From positions 52,643 through 116,642 of the forward strand of contig NZ_VWSF01000020.1 in the NCBI RefSeq assembly GCF_008629685.1: 64,000 nucleotides of DNA, in the 5' to 3' direction. The position numbers and the translations under genes were made by a program. The stretch comes from Adhaeribacter rhizoryzae. GTDB lineage: Bacteria; Bacteroidota; Bacteroidia; Cytophagales; Hymenobacteraceae. Below, piece after piece: positions 1 through 10,157 of this stretch (position 1 is its first letter; every line of letters begins with the position of its first letter). The notes under the pieces are model-generated. The model had not been told where the DNA came from. It ran no database searches and saw nothing but the letters and a program-made list of their open reading frames with translations.

Positions 1-60
1 GTTTAAATTTAAGTATTGATGTTACTTAGCAATGTGTAATACTAACTTTGGTATTTTGAA

Positions 61-133
61 CTCACACCTGTCATTCAGGAGGAAACTATTTAGTAAGTAG
101 CCAACAAGTTTCCTCCTGAATGACAAATGTGAG
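61..133. repeat. Intergenic perfect inverted repeat (TCATTCAGGAGGAA family), copy A
   Basis: Arms 69-87 and 107-125 are perfect 19-bp complements around the core TCATTCAGGAGGAA. After a two-base mismatch the pairing continues (CTCACA at 61-66 with TGTGAG at 128-133). The element lies just past the 3' end of the minus-strand Tm-1-like gene. The same core in the same arrangement recurs at 22611-22679 and 31397-31455, each time in intergenic DNA. There is no T-run typical of an intrinsic terminator. It may be a REP-like element or an mRNA 3'-end stabiliser; its function is unknown. Confidence 0.85.
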
Positions 134-190
134 TTTCTTAAACTATCTAATAAAAACTTTTTGCGTAATCTCAGTTATACATGCTTTCTG

Positions 191-1441
191 TTAATTTATT
201 AATTTGGTAGCTACTGAATTTTTCTCCAGTATTTCCAGCAGTTCTTTTACCAATATTTCTGCAAATTTATCTTCATTAATATGGGCATCTACCTCCAGCA
301 CTTTAATGGGTTCCTGGGCGTGCTCTTTTATAGAATTAAATAAAGCTTCGTTGGCTTCTGGTGCATAAAATAAGCCGTCGGCGGCATCTAACTGCGAAAT
401 TCCTTTTAAGGGTAAAACAACGGTAACTTTATTAGTAGATTTATTTAGTTTTTGTACCAGCATTTCGCCCAATAGGCTGTTTTCCTCGGCATTGGTTCGC
501 ATCAGGGTTACATCGGGTGCCCAGCTATACAATTTTCGGGTTTGGTAATGCGCCGGTACGGTATCTGGCTGGGCAAAATTTACCATATCTAAACAGCCCG
601 GCACCACTACTTGCGGAATACCCATATCGGCGGCAGCGGTTAACCGCTCCGGACCCGCACTTAAAATTCCGCCGCACAACTCATCGGCCAGTTCGGTAGT
701 AGTTATATCCAGCACCGCTTTAAAATAATTTTCCCGGATTAAAGCTTCTAGGGTGCGGCCGCCCACTCCGGTGGCATGAAAAGAGAAAACCTCGTAGCCT
801 TGCTCTTTTAACAAAGCACTGCAGCGGTCTACGCATGGTGTGGTATTGCCAAACATGCTAATGGCTATGGCCCCGCCGGCGGTGCTGCGCGACGGAACAG
901 GTACCCTGGCCATGGCACTAACAGCTGCCGCCGCCTGGCTAATTAATAACTGGCTCATACTGTTTAAGCCGGCCAAATCTACCACCGAGGGCATTAAAGT
1001 AATATCTTTAATACCTATTTGTTGCGATAAATCTTTAGTTGCTAGTGTGGTTAAACAAAGTTTTGGAATGCCCAACGGAATTGCCTGCATGGCCGAAAGC
1101 ACAATGTAAGTGCCGCCGCCGCCGCCCATACCAATAATGGCTTTAATATTGCCGGTTTGCCTTAAAGTTGCTACAATGTGGGCAGCGCCTTTACCCATCA
1201 CCTCCACGGCAAAACCCCGATCCTTCTTTTCGCGCAATTCGGTAATGGTGGTGCCGGCACCCAGTGCCACCTGTTCTGCTTCATAATCAACCGGAAATAA
1301 ATTGGTGGTACCCATTACGCCGGTGTTTAGGGTAATAACCTGTTCGCCCTGCGCCAGCAAGCACTCGCGGAGGTAAGCAAAAACTTCGCCTTTGGTGTCG
1401 AAGCAGCCCAGCATTAAAATATATTGGTCCGTAGCAGCCAT
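191..1441 (-). CDS. Tm-1-like ATP-binding domain protein (UPF0261 family)
   Basis: A 416-residue cytoplasmic protein with no signal peptide. The N-terminus (ILMLGCFDTKGE) and the glycine-rich stretch GMGGGGGTYIV near residue 105 are hallmarks of the UPF0261/Tm-1-like family, named after the plant Tm-1 protein whose N-terminal domain has an ATP-binding fold. The length is normal for bacterial members, and the C-terminal half (from GGAIAISMFGNTTPCVD) is the second conserved domain. The bacterial function is not established, although relatives often occur beside sugar or aromatic catabolic genes. The gene is divergent from the PHP-like gene at 2007 across 565 bp, so a shared control region is possible. 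The start is the ATG at 1439-1441. Confidence 0.88.
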   Translation of the reverse strand: MAATDQYILMLGCFDTKGEVFAYLRECLLAQGEQVITLNTGVMGTTNLFPVDYEAEQVALGAGTTITELREKKDRGFAVEVMGKGAAHIVATLRQTGNIKAIIGMGGGGGTYIVLSAMQAIPLGIPKLCLTTLATKDLSQQIGIKDITLMPSVVDLAGLNSMSQLLISQAAAAVSAMARVPVPSRSTAGGAIAISMFGNTTPCVDRCSALLKEQGYEVFSFHATGVGGRTLEALIRENYFKAVLDITTTELADELCGGILSAGPERLTAAADMGIPQVVVPGCLDMVNFAQPDTVPAHYQTRKLYSWAPDVTLMRTNAEENSLLGEMLVQKLNKSTNKVTVVLPLKGISQLDAADGLFYAPEANEALFNSIKEHAQEPIKVLEVDAHINEDKFAEILVKELLEILEKNSVATKLIN

Positions 1442-2006
1442 ATTATTCCTGTTTCCTAAAATTTGCCGATTTCAAACTTATGAATTTTTGTTCTTTTAAT
1501 TTGGTAAGTTGTCCGGTTCACCTGGTTCGCCAGCCGGTACTTAAATGAATTGAGGCGTATAGTTAATGGTATTTTCTCAAAAACGAAAACATCCGTCTGA
1601 AAATAGGTAACCTAATCAGAACTCAGGAAAATGTTTTTCTCCTGACGAATAACGCCGTTTTAAAGCCGATTAAAGCTGAATAAATTTATAATAGATGCGG
1701 TAAGTTCAGTTGCATGCGAATAATTATTTGCCCGGAAAATTATTGCTGAAAAAAGACGCTGAAAAAAAATATTTGCTGCCGTTGACCTTATAAATAGAAA
1801 ATACTTTTATTATTGCTGAAAATTATCTTGGCAATTCCAGTAAACTGCCGCAAAATCTTTGCTTCTCAAAACGCCCTTTTAACAATTCTGGTCAGAAGCA
1901 AAGCCGAAATAATTTATCCAAATTAACCCCGGGCCGCTTCTAAGGCCTGCCCAATACCGAAATATATTACCGCACACTTATTTCATATAACTTAAGAATA
2001 TTTCGT
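1442..2006. other. Divergent intergenic region, no gene seen
   Basis: These 565 bp separate two divergently transcribed genes and must hold both promoters. The sequence is AT-rich, with no open frame resembling a known protein and no strong inverted repeat. I could not assign a promoter with confidence. Confidence 0.6.
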
Positions 2007-4103
2007 ATGATCCATCTCTCACCACGCCACTTTTGTTTGTTACTAGTTTTTTGCCTCTACAATTATGTTTTCGCCTATGGTCAGGTACCGGTAAATACCA
2101 CCAGGTTTAATAAGAAAAGCGGCGTGCAGGTGCTGCAGCAAAATAATACCCTGCAAGTATCCTGGCCAACTGGTAACGGTGATAAAGGTAGCTTAATGCT
2201 TAATCTGCAGCCGGATGCCCCGGTTTTTCAGAAAATTCAGGTACAGCAACAAGGGCAGGTAAAAGAAATAGCCGCCGAAGTAGACCCGGTGTTTTTGCTA
2301 ACAGTAGGTAAAAGAGACCTGGTAAAGCAAAACGGCTGGAATATATTTTTTGATAATACGGCTTATTTGCCGTACCAAACTTTTCCGGTTAAGCTAACCA
2401 AAAAAAACGTGCAAGTAGTTTCGGATGGCAGCCAAACCAATATTATTATTGGTCAGGCCACCGCCGGCAATTTTACGGGTAACCTGGAAATTACTTTGTA
2501 TAATGGCAGCCCCTTGTTAAATATTGCCGCCGTGCTGGCTACCGAAGCAGATTCTACGGCTATTATTTACGATGCGGGTTTGGTAAGTAAAAATAAAACC
2601 TGGGAAAAAGTTTTCTGGGCCGATGCCAAAACCACCAACGTGCAGAGCGCTTTGGCCGCAAACCAGGCCGCGCAGGATTTAGCTGTTAAGTACCGCACCA
2701 TTATTGGGCAGGGAAAAGCCGGTAGTTTAGCTGTTTTTCCGGCACCGCATCAGTATTTTTATCCTTTAGATAATGTCTATAATTTAAAATACGTCTGGCA
2801 CGGTACCGGTTACCGGGATTTAGTAGATGGCTACGGACTGGGCATCCGGCACGATTTATTAGGCGACCGGCGGTGGGTACCATGGTTTAATGCGCCGCCT
2901 AAAACGCAGCAGCGGTTAAATTTCTTTTGTTTATTAAGTACCCAAAAAGACGGAAAAGTGCTGGAAGATGTGAAGAAATTCACCAACGGCGATGCTTACC
3001 AAGCGGTTGATGGGCATTATACCCTGGCCGCACATTTTCACCAGGAGCACGTTGATGATGTATTAACCCATAAACCTTTACCGGAACTTCCGGGCTTTGT
3101 GCAGGCGCTGCGTAATACCGGGGTAAATATTGTAGCTACCGGCGAGTTTCACCTGGCAGGAAATCCCAAAGATTTAGGCCCCAGACGGTTAACCGAGTTT
3201 AAAAAGTTGTTTGACGAATGCGCGCGCTTATCGAACGGTAATTTTTTGCTGTTGCCCGGAGAAGAAGCCAACGTGTATTACGGCGGCCACTGGATGAATT
3301 TTTTTCCCAAGCCGGTTTACTGGATTCAGTCACGGCAACCAAACCAGCCTTTTGTAGAGCCGCACCCGGAGTACGGAAAAGTTTACCGGGTAGGCAGTAA
3401 AGCCGATATGCTTCAGTTACTAGAAGCCGAAAAAGGTATAGCCTGGACCGCTCACGCCCGTACCAAAGGCTCGGTAGGGTTTCCGGATAAATACATGACC
3501 GAAAACTTTTATAAGAACCAGACTTTCTTTGGTGCAGCCTGGAAAAATTTGCCCGCCGATTTATCGCAGCCCCGATTGGGCAAGCGCGCCCTGGATGTGC
3601 TGGACGATATGGCCAATGCTGGCGATAAAAAATACCTCTTAGGCGAAGCCGATTTATTTAAAATTGAGCCGGATTACGAACTGTACGGCCATATGAACAT
3701 TAATTACCTGCAACTAGACAAAATGCCGGAGTTTAAAGATGGCTGGCAGCCGGTGTTAGATGCCCTGCAAAAAGGTAAATTTTTTGTCTCGACGGGGGAG
3801 GTGTTGTTGCCGGCTTTTACCGTAAATAACCAAAAAAGCGGCGAAACCGCTCAATTACCAAGCAATGGCAAAGCCACCATTTCCTTAACCGCCAACTGGA
3901 CCTTCCCGCTTAATTTTGCCGAAATAATTTCCGGCGACGGCAAACAGGTTTACCGCCAAACCATTAACCTAAAAGATACCCAAGCTTTTGGCAGTAAGCA
4001 GTTTAATTTTTCGGCCGATTTAAAAAACCGGAAATGGGTGCGGCTGGAAGTTTGGGATACCGCGGCCAATGGCGCTTTTACCCAACCGGTTTGGCTGGAG
4101 TAA
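2007..4103 (+). CDS. Secreted PHP/CehA-McbA-like metallohydrolase
   Basis: A 698-residue exported protein with an N-terminal signal sequence (hydrophobic CLLLVFCLYNYVFA ending near AYGQ). The first ~320 residues look like a beta-rich domain. A PHP-like metal-binding core follows: HFH at 343-345, GEFHLAG with His near 382, LLPGEEANVYYGGHW and AWTAHART. These are spaced as in CehA/McbA family esterases and related PHP proteins. The ending, VRLEVWDTAANGAFTQPVWL, matches the typical PHP/CehA C-terminal beta-sandwich. The likely role is metal-dependent hydrolysis (phosphoester or carboxyl ester) in the periplasm or outside the cell; the substrate cannot be read from the sequence. The gene is monocistronic, with a strong hairpin after it (4153-4211). 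Confidence 0.7.
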   Translation: MIHLSPRHFCLLLVFCLYNYVFAYGQVPVNTTRFNKKSGVQVLQQNNTLQVSWPTGNGDKGSLMLNLQPDAPVFQKIQVQQQGQVKEIAAEVDPVFLLTVGKRDLVKQNGWNIFFDNTAYLPYQTFPVKLTKKNVQVVSDGSQTNIIIGQATAGNFTGNLEITLYNGSPLLNIAAVLATEADSTAIIYDAGLVSKNKTWEKVFWADAKTTNVQSALAANQAAQDLAVKYRTIIGQGKAGSLAVFPAPHQYFYPLDNVYNLKYVWHGTGYRDLVDGYGLGIRHDLLGDRRWVPWFNAPPKTQQRLNFFCLLSTQKDGKVLEDVKKFTNGDAYQAVDGHYTLAAHFHQEHVDDVLTHKPLPELPGFVQALRNTGVNIVATGEFHLAGNPKDLGPRRLTEFKKLFDECARLSNGNFLLLPGEEANVYYGGHWMNFFPKPVYWIQSRQPNQPFVEPHPEYGKVYRVGSKADMLQLLEAEKGIAWTAHARTKGSVGFPDKYMTENFYKNQTFFGAAWKNLPADLSQPRLGKRALDVLDDMANAGDKKYLLGEADLFKIEPDYELYGHMNINYLQLDKMPEFKDGWQPVLDALQKGKFFVSTGEVLLPAFTVNNQKSGETAQLPSNGKATISLTANWTFPLNFAEIISGDGKQVYRQTINLKDTQAFGSKQFNFSADLKNRKWVRLEVWDTAANGAFTQPVWLE

Positions 4104-4152
4104 TATTTTAAATATTTGCGGTTAAGAAAGGCTTTTTCACTTTATGCAAAAT

Positions 4153-4211
4153 CCTTCATGTTGCAAGAACCTCCTGATTATTTAAGTCAGAAGATTCTTG
4201 CAACATGAAGG
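4153..4211. repeat. Perfect 17-bp inverted repeat after the PHP-like gene
   Basis: CCTTCATGTTGCAAGAA (4153-4169) pairs perfectly with its complement at 4195-4211, with partial inner pairing (CTCCTGA with TCAGAAG). The layout resembles the TCATTCAGGAGGAA hairpins elsewhere in the window, but the sequence is different. It sits 50 bp after a stop codon, so a role in transcript 3'-end formation is plausible. Confidence 0.8.
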
Positions 4212-4856
4212 TATTGAATATGTTAAGCTTTTTTTAAACGCCTCCCTATATTTTAAGGGAACCGCCCTTAAATAATTTAATTCAATATTTGAATTTGCCC
4301 GAATTGCCCTTCTGCATAAGCTAAATAGCATAAAGTTATAAGTTTAATCATCTTAACTACAGTCCTTGGCAACACTCTGCCAAAATCAGTAAAAAAGGTA
4401 CCTGCCCAATATAATTAAATCAAATAAAGGCTTTTTTAAAACTGAGCAGGATTGCCATTTATTATTCTGAGTATTTATTGTTAAAATAACAATATTGGTG
4501 TTCACATGCTAAATTTAACAATGACTTGCTTTAATACTAATTGGCTAATTATTGATATACGTTGCCAGTAAATTTGAACAGTTGTTTTAAACTTAGTAAG
4601 TTATTTTAGGATTTTACACCTATCTATTAAATATTTATGTCATATATTTAAGATTATATTGCTTTTAATAATTATAATAATATCAACTTTATACAGACAA
4701 TTTGTAAGTATAACACATTTTTAATTTGTTTAATTTATAAATATAAGATACTTATATTGAATATTATCTTTTTTGATAATTAATATTTAAGATTCCTTTC
4801 TGAAAAATATTTCATCTAATATTTTGCTTTTCCGAAAAAATCAAACTTATTTTAGA

Positions 4857-4909
4857 CAACCGGTTGCGCAACTAACACAACCGGTTGTGTTAAAAAATAC
4901 AACCGGTTG
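4857..4909. promoter_or_regulatory. Triple LacI-type operator array upstream of susC
   Basis: Three copies of the 10-bp palindrome CAACCGGTTG lie at 4857-4866, 4878-4887 and 4900-4909. The middle one extends to a perfect 20-bp palindrome (4873-4892). The centres are 21 and 22 bp apart, about two helical turns, so all three sites face the same side of the DNA. A central CG within an even palindrome is the classic LacI/GalR operator form, and a LacI-family gene lies at 11308 directly after the operon. A fourth site is at 12372. That this regulator binds these sites is inference. Confidence 0.85.
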
Positions 4910-5068
4910 CGCTTTTCTTTCAGATATATAGCCCTAACTCGTGGAGGTAAGGCTACTCATTTTGCTTGCCTTAAAATTTTATTATCAACCTAAACGCTTG
5001 TTGCTTATGTAAATATAAGCCTAGTACAAAATTTCCACCATCTAAAAATTAACTTAAAATCTACAACC

Positions 5069-8000
5069 ATGATCAACAATTTACCGAGAAAAGTGCTCCC
5101 TGCCCCGGGTAATCCTAAGGGGAAACCGATTTATTTGTTGCTCTTGCTCACAGCGCTGTTGTGTATAACTAACAGTCAGCTATTTGCCCAGGAACGGAAT
5201 TTAAAGGGTAAAGTAATCGGAGAAAAAGACGATGTTTTGCCGGGTGTTACCGTGTTAATTAAAGGCACCACCAACGGTACTGCCACCGATGCTAACGGTA
5301 ATTTTACTTTATCGGCCCCGGCCGAAGGCGGAATATTGGTGGTATCTTTTGTGGGTTATATTACCCAGGAAGTACCCATTGGTAACCGCACCGTGGTTAA
5401 CGTTTCGTTAGCGCCGGATGCCAAAGCCCTGCAGGAAGTAGTGGTTGTGGGCTACGGGACCCAAACCAAAGAATCTATTACGGGTGCCGTCTCGGCCGTA
5501 ACTAGTAAGGACCTGGATCGGGTACATGCATCTACTGTTAGTGCCGCCTTAGCCGGTAAGATACCTGGCGTATCCTTCCGGATGCCGGATGGCCGCCCAG
5601 GTGCCAGTGCCAATATTAATATCCGGAATATGGGAAACCCTTTATATGTTATTGACGGGATACAGCAGGATGCCGGTCAGTTCAATAATTTAGCCCCAAA
5701 CGATATAGAAAGTATCACAATATTAAAAGATGCTTCAGCGGCCGTGTATGGTTCCAGAGGTGCTAACGGGGTAGTTGTGGTTACCACTAAAAGAGGTGCT
5801 GCCGGAAGTAATAACTTAAACATTGCGGCCTATACCGGTTGGCAAAATTGGGCGCGGTTTCCCGAGACTGTTAATGCTTACGAGTGGATGGCTGGCCGCG
5901 CAGATGCTGAAATGAACCAACTAGGAAGAACGAGTATTACGCAAGCCGAGCTGGACAAATGGCGAGCCGGTACCGAAAAAGGTTATCAGAGTTTCGACTG
6001 GTATGATTTTATTATTAAACCTAATGCACCCTTAACCTCTCTTAATGCCAATGCTACCGGCGGTACCGATAGAATAAATTATTACTTATCTGTAACCAGG
6101 CTAGATCAGCAATCAGTGTTAGGCCGGGAGTTTACCTTTGACCGAACTAACATCCAATCTAACGTGGATGCTAAAATATCAGATCGTATTAAGGTAGGGG
6201 TTCAGATTAATGGCCGGATTGAAAACCGGGAGAACCCTGGTGTGCCAGGAGGTGATGATTATTGGGCGCCGCGATTTGCGCTGTTCCGAAATCGACCTAC
6301 GGAGCGGCCCTATGCTAATGACAATCCGGCTTATGTAAACGATATAGGCCACAACGATACCAACTGGGGTATATTAAATAAAACCATATCAGGATACTTG
6401 GCAGATACCTGGCGCGTACTGCAAACTAATTTTAACGCCGAATACCAGTTACCCATTAAAGGGCTCTCGGTTAAAGGCTTGTACTCTTATTATTTGGCAG
6501 ACCGTGTAAGGGATGTCCACGAATATACCTACGATGCTTATACGTACAATGAGGCAACACAAGAATATGTAAGAACCGGCGGGAGCACCAACCCCTATCG
6601 GCAAAGGATTAATGAAAAGGTTTTTAATACTACTGTTCAAGGACAATTAAATTACAACAATACTTTTGGTAAACACACCATTGGCGGTACATTGGTGGCC
6701 GAAAGATTAACCCGCCGGAACCTTTTTACGGAGGCACGTCCTGTTCCTAAAACCAACGTCCTTCCGATAATTCAGTTTGCGGACCTTACTGTTTATGACG
6801 ATAGAATTAATGAAGAGGCCCGTATAGGCTATATTGCGCGGGTAAACTATAATTTTGCCGATAAATATTATTTTGAATTTGCCGGCCGGAGAGATGCTTC
6901 CTGGAGATTTTCTCCCGAACAAAGATGGGGTAATTTCCCTTCCGTTTCTGCGGGATGGCGCATTACCGAAGAAAGCTTTTTCAAATCGTTGGGCTTAACT
7001 GCTTTAACCGACCTGAAACTTCGTGGATCATACGGTGTATTAGGCGATGATGATATCGGAAATGGTTTCACTCCTTTCGAGCATATTGTGGGCTACACTT
7101 ACCCGTCAGGCGTAAACGTTCTCAACGGAGTCATAACTCCCGGTGCCCAGCAGAACCGTGCGGTACCAACTACCAATATTTCATGGTTTACCAGTCATAT
7201 TACTGATATTGGCTTGGATTATGGCTTTTTCAACGGCCGGTTATCAGGTGCAGTAGATTATTTCTACCGGAAACGTTCCGGCTTGTTTCAGACCCGTTAT
7301 GATGTTTTGGTGCCAAGCGAATTAGGCTATACATTACCGGCTGAAAATTTACGGAGTGATGCCCAAATGGGCGGTGAAGTATCTTTGTCCTACAGCGGTA
7401 ACATAAACAACGTTGAATTTGGGATAGGTGGTAATGTTGGCTATTCAAGGAGTCGTGATTTAAAACGGTATAAGCCCAGATATGCTAACTCTTGGGATAA
7501 TTACCGGAACACAAATGAATCTGAAGATAGATGGAACGGTATTTTCTGGGGATACCAGGTTGCCGGCCAATTTGAGTCTCAGGAGCAAATAAATAATTAC
7601 CCAGTAAACATTGACGGACAAGGTAACCGAACTTTATTACCTGGCGATTTGATCTATAAGGATTTGAATGAAGACGGCAAAATTGACGGCTATGATGAAA
7701 GACCAATAGGCTTTCCGAGAGACCGGAACCCAATGTTAAACTTTGGTTTAAACTTCTCTGCTGCTTATAAAGGATTTGATGTTAAAGCCGATTTCTCCGG
7801 CGGTGCTGGCTATTCCTTCTTAGCAGAGAACGAACTGAGAAATCCTTATCAGAATACCGGAAATTTACTCAAAGCAATCTATGAAGACAGATGGCACAGG
7901 GAAGATCCACTCAATATGGATAGCCCTTGGATAGCGGGTAAATATCCGGCCTTGCGATTCAACGACGGGGGGCATAGTAATAATAACCGCCAATCTGATT

Positions 8001-8239
8001 TTTGGCTGATTAATGCCAAATACCTGAGGGCCAGAACAATGGAAATTGGCTACACCGTACCGGAAGCGTTATTAACCAGAGTAAAAGTAAAAAGAGCCCG
8101 CGTTTATATAAATGCTTACAACCTGTTCTCAATTGATAATGTAGCCCATCTGGGGGTAGATCCGGAGGTTATGGATACCAATGGTCTGCAGTATCCACAG
8201 AATAAATTTGTAAACCTGGGGGTAAACCTTTCTTTATAA
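5069..8239 (+). CDS. SusC/RagA-family TonB-linked outer membrane transporter
   Basis: A 1056-residue outer-membrane receptor that, with SusD, imports large nutrients (usually oligosaccharides) powered by TonB. Order: signal sequence to about residue 40 (LLLLLTALLCITNSQLFAQ), a CarboxypepD_reg-like domain (LKGKVIGEKDDVLPGVTV, ~43-118), a TonB-box-like EVVVVGYGTQ, a plug with YVIDGIQQD and ILKDASAAVYGSRGANGVV, then a long beta-barrel ending in NLGVNLSL. The length is typical of the family. The susD gene begins 8 bp after the stop and a DUF3823 gene follows, making a three-gene operon closed by a terminator at 10871. The upstream operator array implies control by the LacI-family regulator. The substrate is not determinable; the nearby GH92 genes hint at mannose-containing glycans. 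Confidence 0.96.
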   Translation: MINNLPRKVLPAPGNPKGKPIYLLLLLTALLCITNSQLFAQERNLKGKVIGEKDDVLPGVTVLIKGTTNGTATDANGNFTLSAPAEGGILVVSFVGYITQEVPIGNRTVVNVSLAPDAKALQEVVVVGYGTQTKESITGAVSAVTSKDLDRVHASTVSAALAGKIPGVSFRMPDGRPGASANINIRNMGNPLYVIDGIQQDAGQFNNLAPNDIESITILKDASAAVYGSRGANGVVVVTTKRGAAGSNNLNIAAYTGWQNWARFPETVNAYEWMAGRADAEMNQLGRTSITQAELDKWRAGTEKGYQSFDWYDFIIKPNAPLTSLNANATGGTDRINYYLSVTRLDQQSVLGREFTFDRTNIQSNVDAKISDRIKVGVQINGRIENRENPGVPGGDDYWAPRFALFRNRPTERPYANDNPAYVNDIGHNDTNWGILNKTISGYLADTWRVLQTNFNAEYQLPIKGLSVKGLYSYYLADRVRDVHEYTYDAYTYNEATQEYVRTGGSTNPYRQRINEKVFNTTVQGQLNYNNTFGKHTIGGTLVAERLTRRNLFTEARPVPKTNVLPIIQFADLTVYDDRINEEARIGYIARVNYNFADKYYFEFAGRRDASWRFSPEQRWGNFPSVSAGWRITEESFFKSLGLTALTDLKLRGSYGVLGDDDIGNGFTPFEHIVGYTYPSGVNVLNGVITPGAQQNRAVPTTNISWFTSHITDIGLDYGFFNGRLSGAVDYFYRKRSGLFQTRYDVLVPSELGYTLPAENLRSDAQMGGEVSLSYSGNINNVEFGIGGNVGYSRSRDLKRYKPRYANSWDNYRNTNESEDRWNGIFWGYQVAGQFESQEQINNYPVNIDGQGNRTLLPGDLIYKDLNEDGKIDGYDERPIGFPRDRNPMLNFGLNFSAAYKGFDVKADFSGGAGYSFLAENELRNPYQNTGNLLKAIYEDRWHREDPLNMDSPWIAGKYPALRFNDGGHSNNNRQSDFWLINAKYLRARTMEIGYTVPEALLTRVKVKRARVYINAYNLFSIDNVAHLGVDPEVMDTNGLQYPQNKFVNLGVNLSL

Positions 8240-8247
8240 AAGTCAAA

Positions 8248-10131
8248 ATGAAAAAATATATTTATATATTCTTAACTGGGCTATTGGTTAGTAGCTCCAG
8301 TTGTAACGATGAGGAATTTTTGAATAAAAAGCCAACCAATATTCTTCTGGATGAAGATGTTTGGACCAGCCCAAACTTGGTATTATCGGTATTAAGTAAT
8401 CTTTACATGCGTTTCCCAGATTTTCAATCTATTGAAGGATGGGCTAACTATACGGAGTTTGATGAAGCTTTTGCTTCAAATGCTGGCGATTACGGGCGCC
8501 ACCGCAACACGGATTATGGCTATGGAAACTGGGGTTTGTGGGATTATGGCTACATCCGGGAAATAAACTTGTTTATTCAGAAATGCACAGCGGCTACAGC
8601 ACTTAATTCAACTGTTAGAGACCGGTTTTTGGCGGAAGCTCGTTTTATTCGGGCCGGCATTTATTTCGAACACGTAAAAAGAATGGGCGGCGTTCCTTTA
8701 ATTACCGAGCCTTTAACTTATGATTTAAGTGGGGATCCCTCTTATCTGCGTCATCCTCGGGCCAAAGAACACGAAGTTTATGATTTTGTCATTAAAGAGT
8801 TAGAAGAAATTAAAGCAACCCTTCCTAATGAGCTTGGTAGCAAATCCAGGGCTACAAAAGGCGCGGCCTTAGCTATGCAAGCCAGAGCTGCTTTATATGC
8901 TGCCTCCATTGCTAAATACGGCGCTTCTACGCCCGAGGTATCCTTGCCAGGAGGTCAAGTAGGTATTCCGGCTAATATGGCTATTGGTTATTACCAAACG
9001 GCATTAAAAGCTGCGCAGGAAGTAATGACGCTCGGCTACGGTTTATATATGAATAAACCTGATTTGGGCGAAAACTTTGCCAGTATATTCTACGAAAAAG
9101 CAAATAATCCGGAAGCTATTTGGGTAGAAGATTTTGCGTTAGCAGGTGGCAGACCTCATGGGTTTACGATAGAGAACCAACCCCGTTATCAGGCAGAAGA
9201 GCAGCAAGGAGGCCGGATAAATCCTACGTTGAATCTGGTGCAAGAATTCGAAAAACTGGATAATACCTTTGCGCCTTTGCCTATAAACGATGCCAGTGGC
9301 AATCCGATTCTTTATAGTAACCCAACCGATTTATTTGCGGGTCGCGATGCGCGGTTGTGGGGTACGGTTATTTTGCCTGGTACACAATTTAAAAATAAAG
9401 AGGTAGATATATGGGCTGGCTACATGCGCCCTAACGGCAGCATTATAACTTCTAATAATATAGGTGGGCGAGCGGATGTAAATGGCGATGGGGTTACTGA
9501 GCAGGTGGTTGGTTTTAGCGGCCCGATAGATGGTTTGGAGTGGACAGCTCAAACTGGTTTCTACATTAGGAAATACTTGGACCCGGACCCAGGATCCGGT
9601 ACAATTGGTACCCGCAGCGATGTTTGGTGGATACGCTATCGTTATGCTGAAGTATTACTTAATGCGGCCGAAGCTGCATTTGAATTGGGTCAGCCAGATG
9701 TAGCGGCCAATTATATGAATCAGGTACGGGCAAGAGCCGGGCTAACTAAACCCTTAACAACTGCTGATATTACTTTTGATCGTATAGTACACGAAAGAAA
9801 AGTGGAATTAGCCTTTGAGGGACATCAGCTATTTGATATGAAACGCTGGCGATTAGCCCACGTGGTTTGGAATGGCTCCAGAATGACTGTTGCTGATCTT
9901 AATGCTAACATAGGGAAGGCCGAAAAGGCAAGTACAATGCCGTTTGGTGTTTGGCCTTATAGATATTTAACCAACCCGGCTGATCCAACTAAATATGATT
10001 GGGTATTCAGAGTAGTTATTCCTAACCCGGCAACCAACCCAGATAGGTTCCGGTTGGGCAATTACTATTCACAAATTAGCGATGCTATCATTAGTAATAA
10101 TCCACTGCTAGTAAGACAACCTAATCAGTAA
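8248..10131 (+). CDS. SusD/RagB-family surface nutrient-binding lipoprotein
   Basis: A 627-residue partner of the preceding SusC. The N-terminus has a lipoprotein signal ending SSSS|C19, and the acidic residues right after the cysteine (CNDEEF) fit the Bacteroidota surface-export signal. It has SusD features: N-terminal FLNKKPTN, TPR-type helices (AEARFIRAGIYFEHVKRMGGVPLI) and a C-terminal segment (VHERKVELAFEGHQLFDMKRW) that is diagnostic of the family. It is slightly longer than the common 500-580 residues. It caps the SusC barrel and captures substrate at the cell surface. It is translated almost contiguously with susC. Confidence 0.96.
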   Translation: MKKYIYIFLTGLLVSSSSCNDEEFLNKKPTNILLDEDVWTSPNLVLSVLSNLYMRFPDFQSIEGWANYTEFDEAFASNAGDYGRHRNTDYGYGNWGLWDYGYIREINLFIQKCTAATALNSTVRDRFLAEARFIRAGIYFEHVKRMGGVPLITEPLTYDLSGDPSYLRHPRAKEHEVYDFVIKELEEIKATLPNELGSKSRATKGAALAMQARAALYAASIAKYGASTPEVSLPGGQVGIPANMAIGYYQTALKAAQEVMTLGYGLYMNKPDLGENFASIFYEKANNPEAIWVEDFALAGGRPHGFTIENQPRYQAEEQQGGRINPTLNLVQEFEKLDNTFAPLPINDASGNPILYSNPTDLFAGRDARLWGTVILPGTQFKNKEVDIWAGYMRPNGSIITSNNIGGRADVNGDGVTEQVVGFSGPIDGLEWTAQTGFYIRKYLDPDPGSGTIGTRSDVWWIRYRYAEVLLNAAEAAFELGQPDVAANYMNQVRARAGLTKPLTTADITFDRIVHERKVELAFEGHQLFDMKRWRLAHVVWNGSRMTVADLNANIGKAEKASTMPFGVWPYRYLTNPADPTKYDWVFRVVIPNPATNPDRFRLGNYYSQISDAIISNNPLLVRQPNQ

Positions 10132-10157
10132 GTTAAATTTCAAAGAAAAATTATAAT

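Larger units (their letters stand above)
4104..5068. other. Long AT-rich leader and control region upstream of susC
   Basis: This 965-bp region has no credible gene. It contains the hairpin at 4153-4211, about 500 bp of very AT-rich sequence, and then the triple CAACCGGTTG operator array at 4857-4909. About 160 bp of leader separates the array from the susC ATG. The size suggests that all regulation of the SusCD operon is concentrated here. Confidence 0.7.
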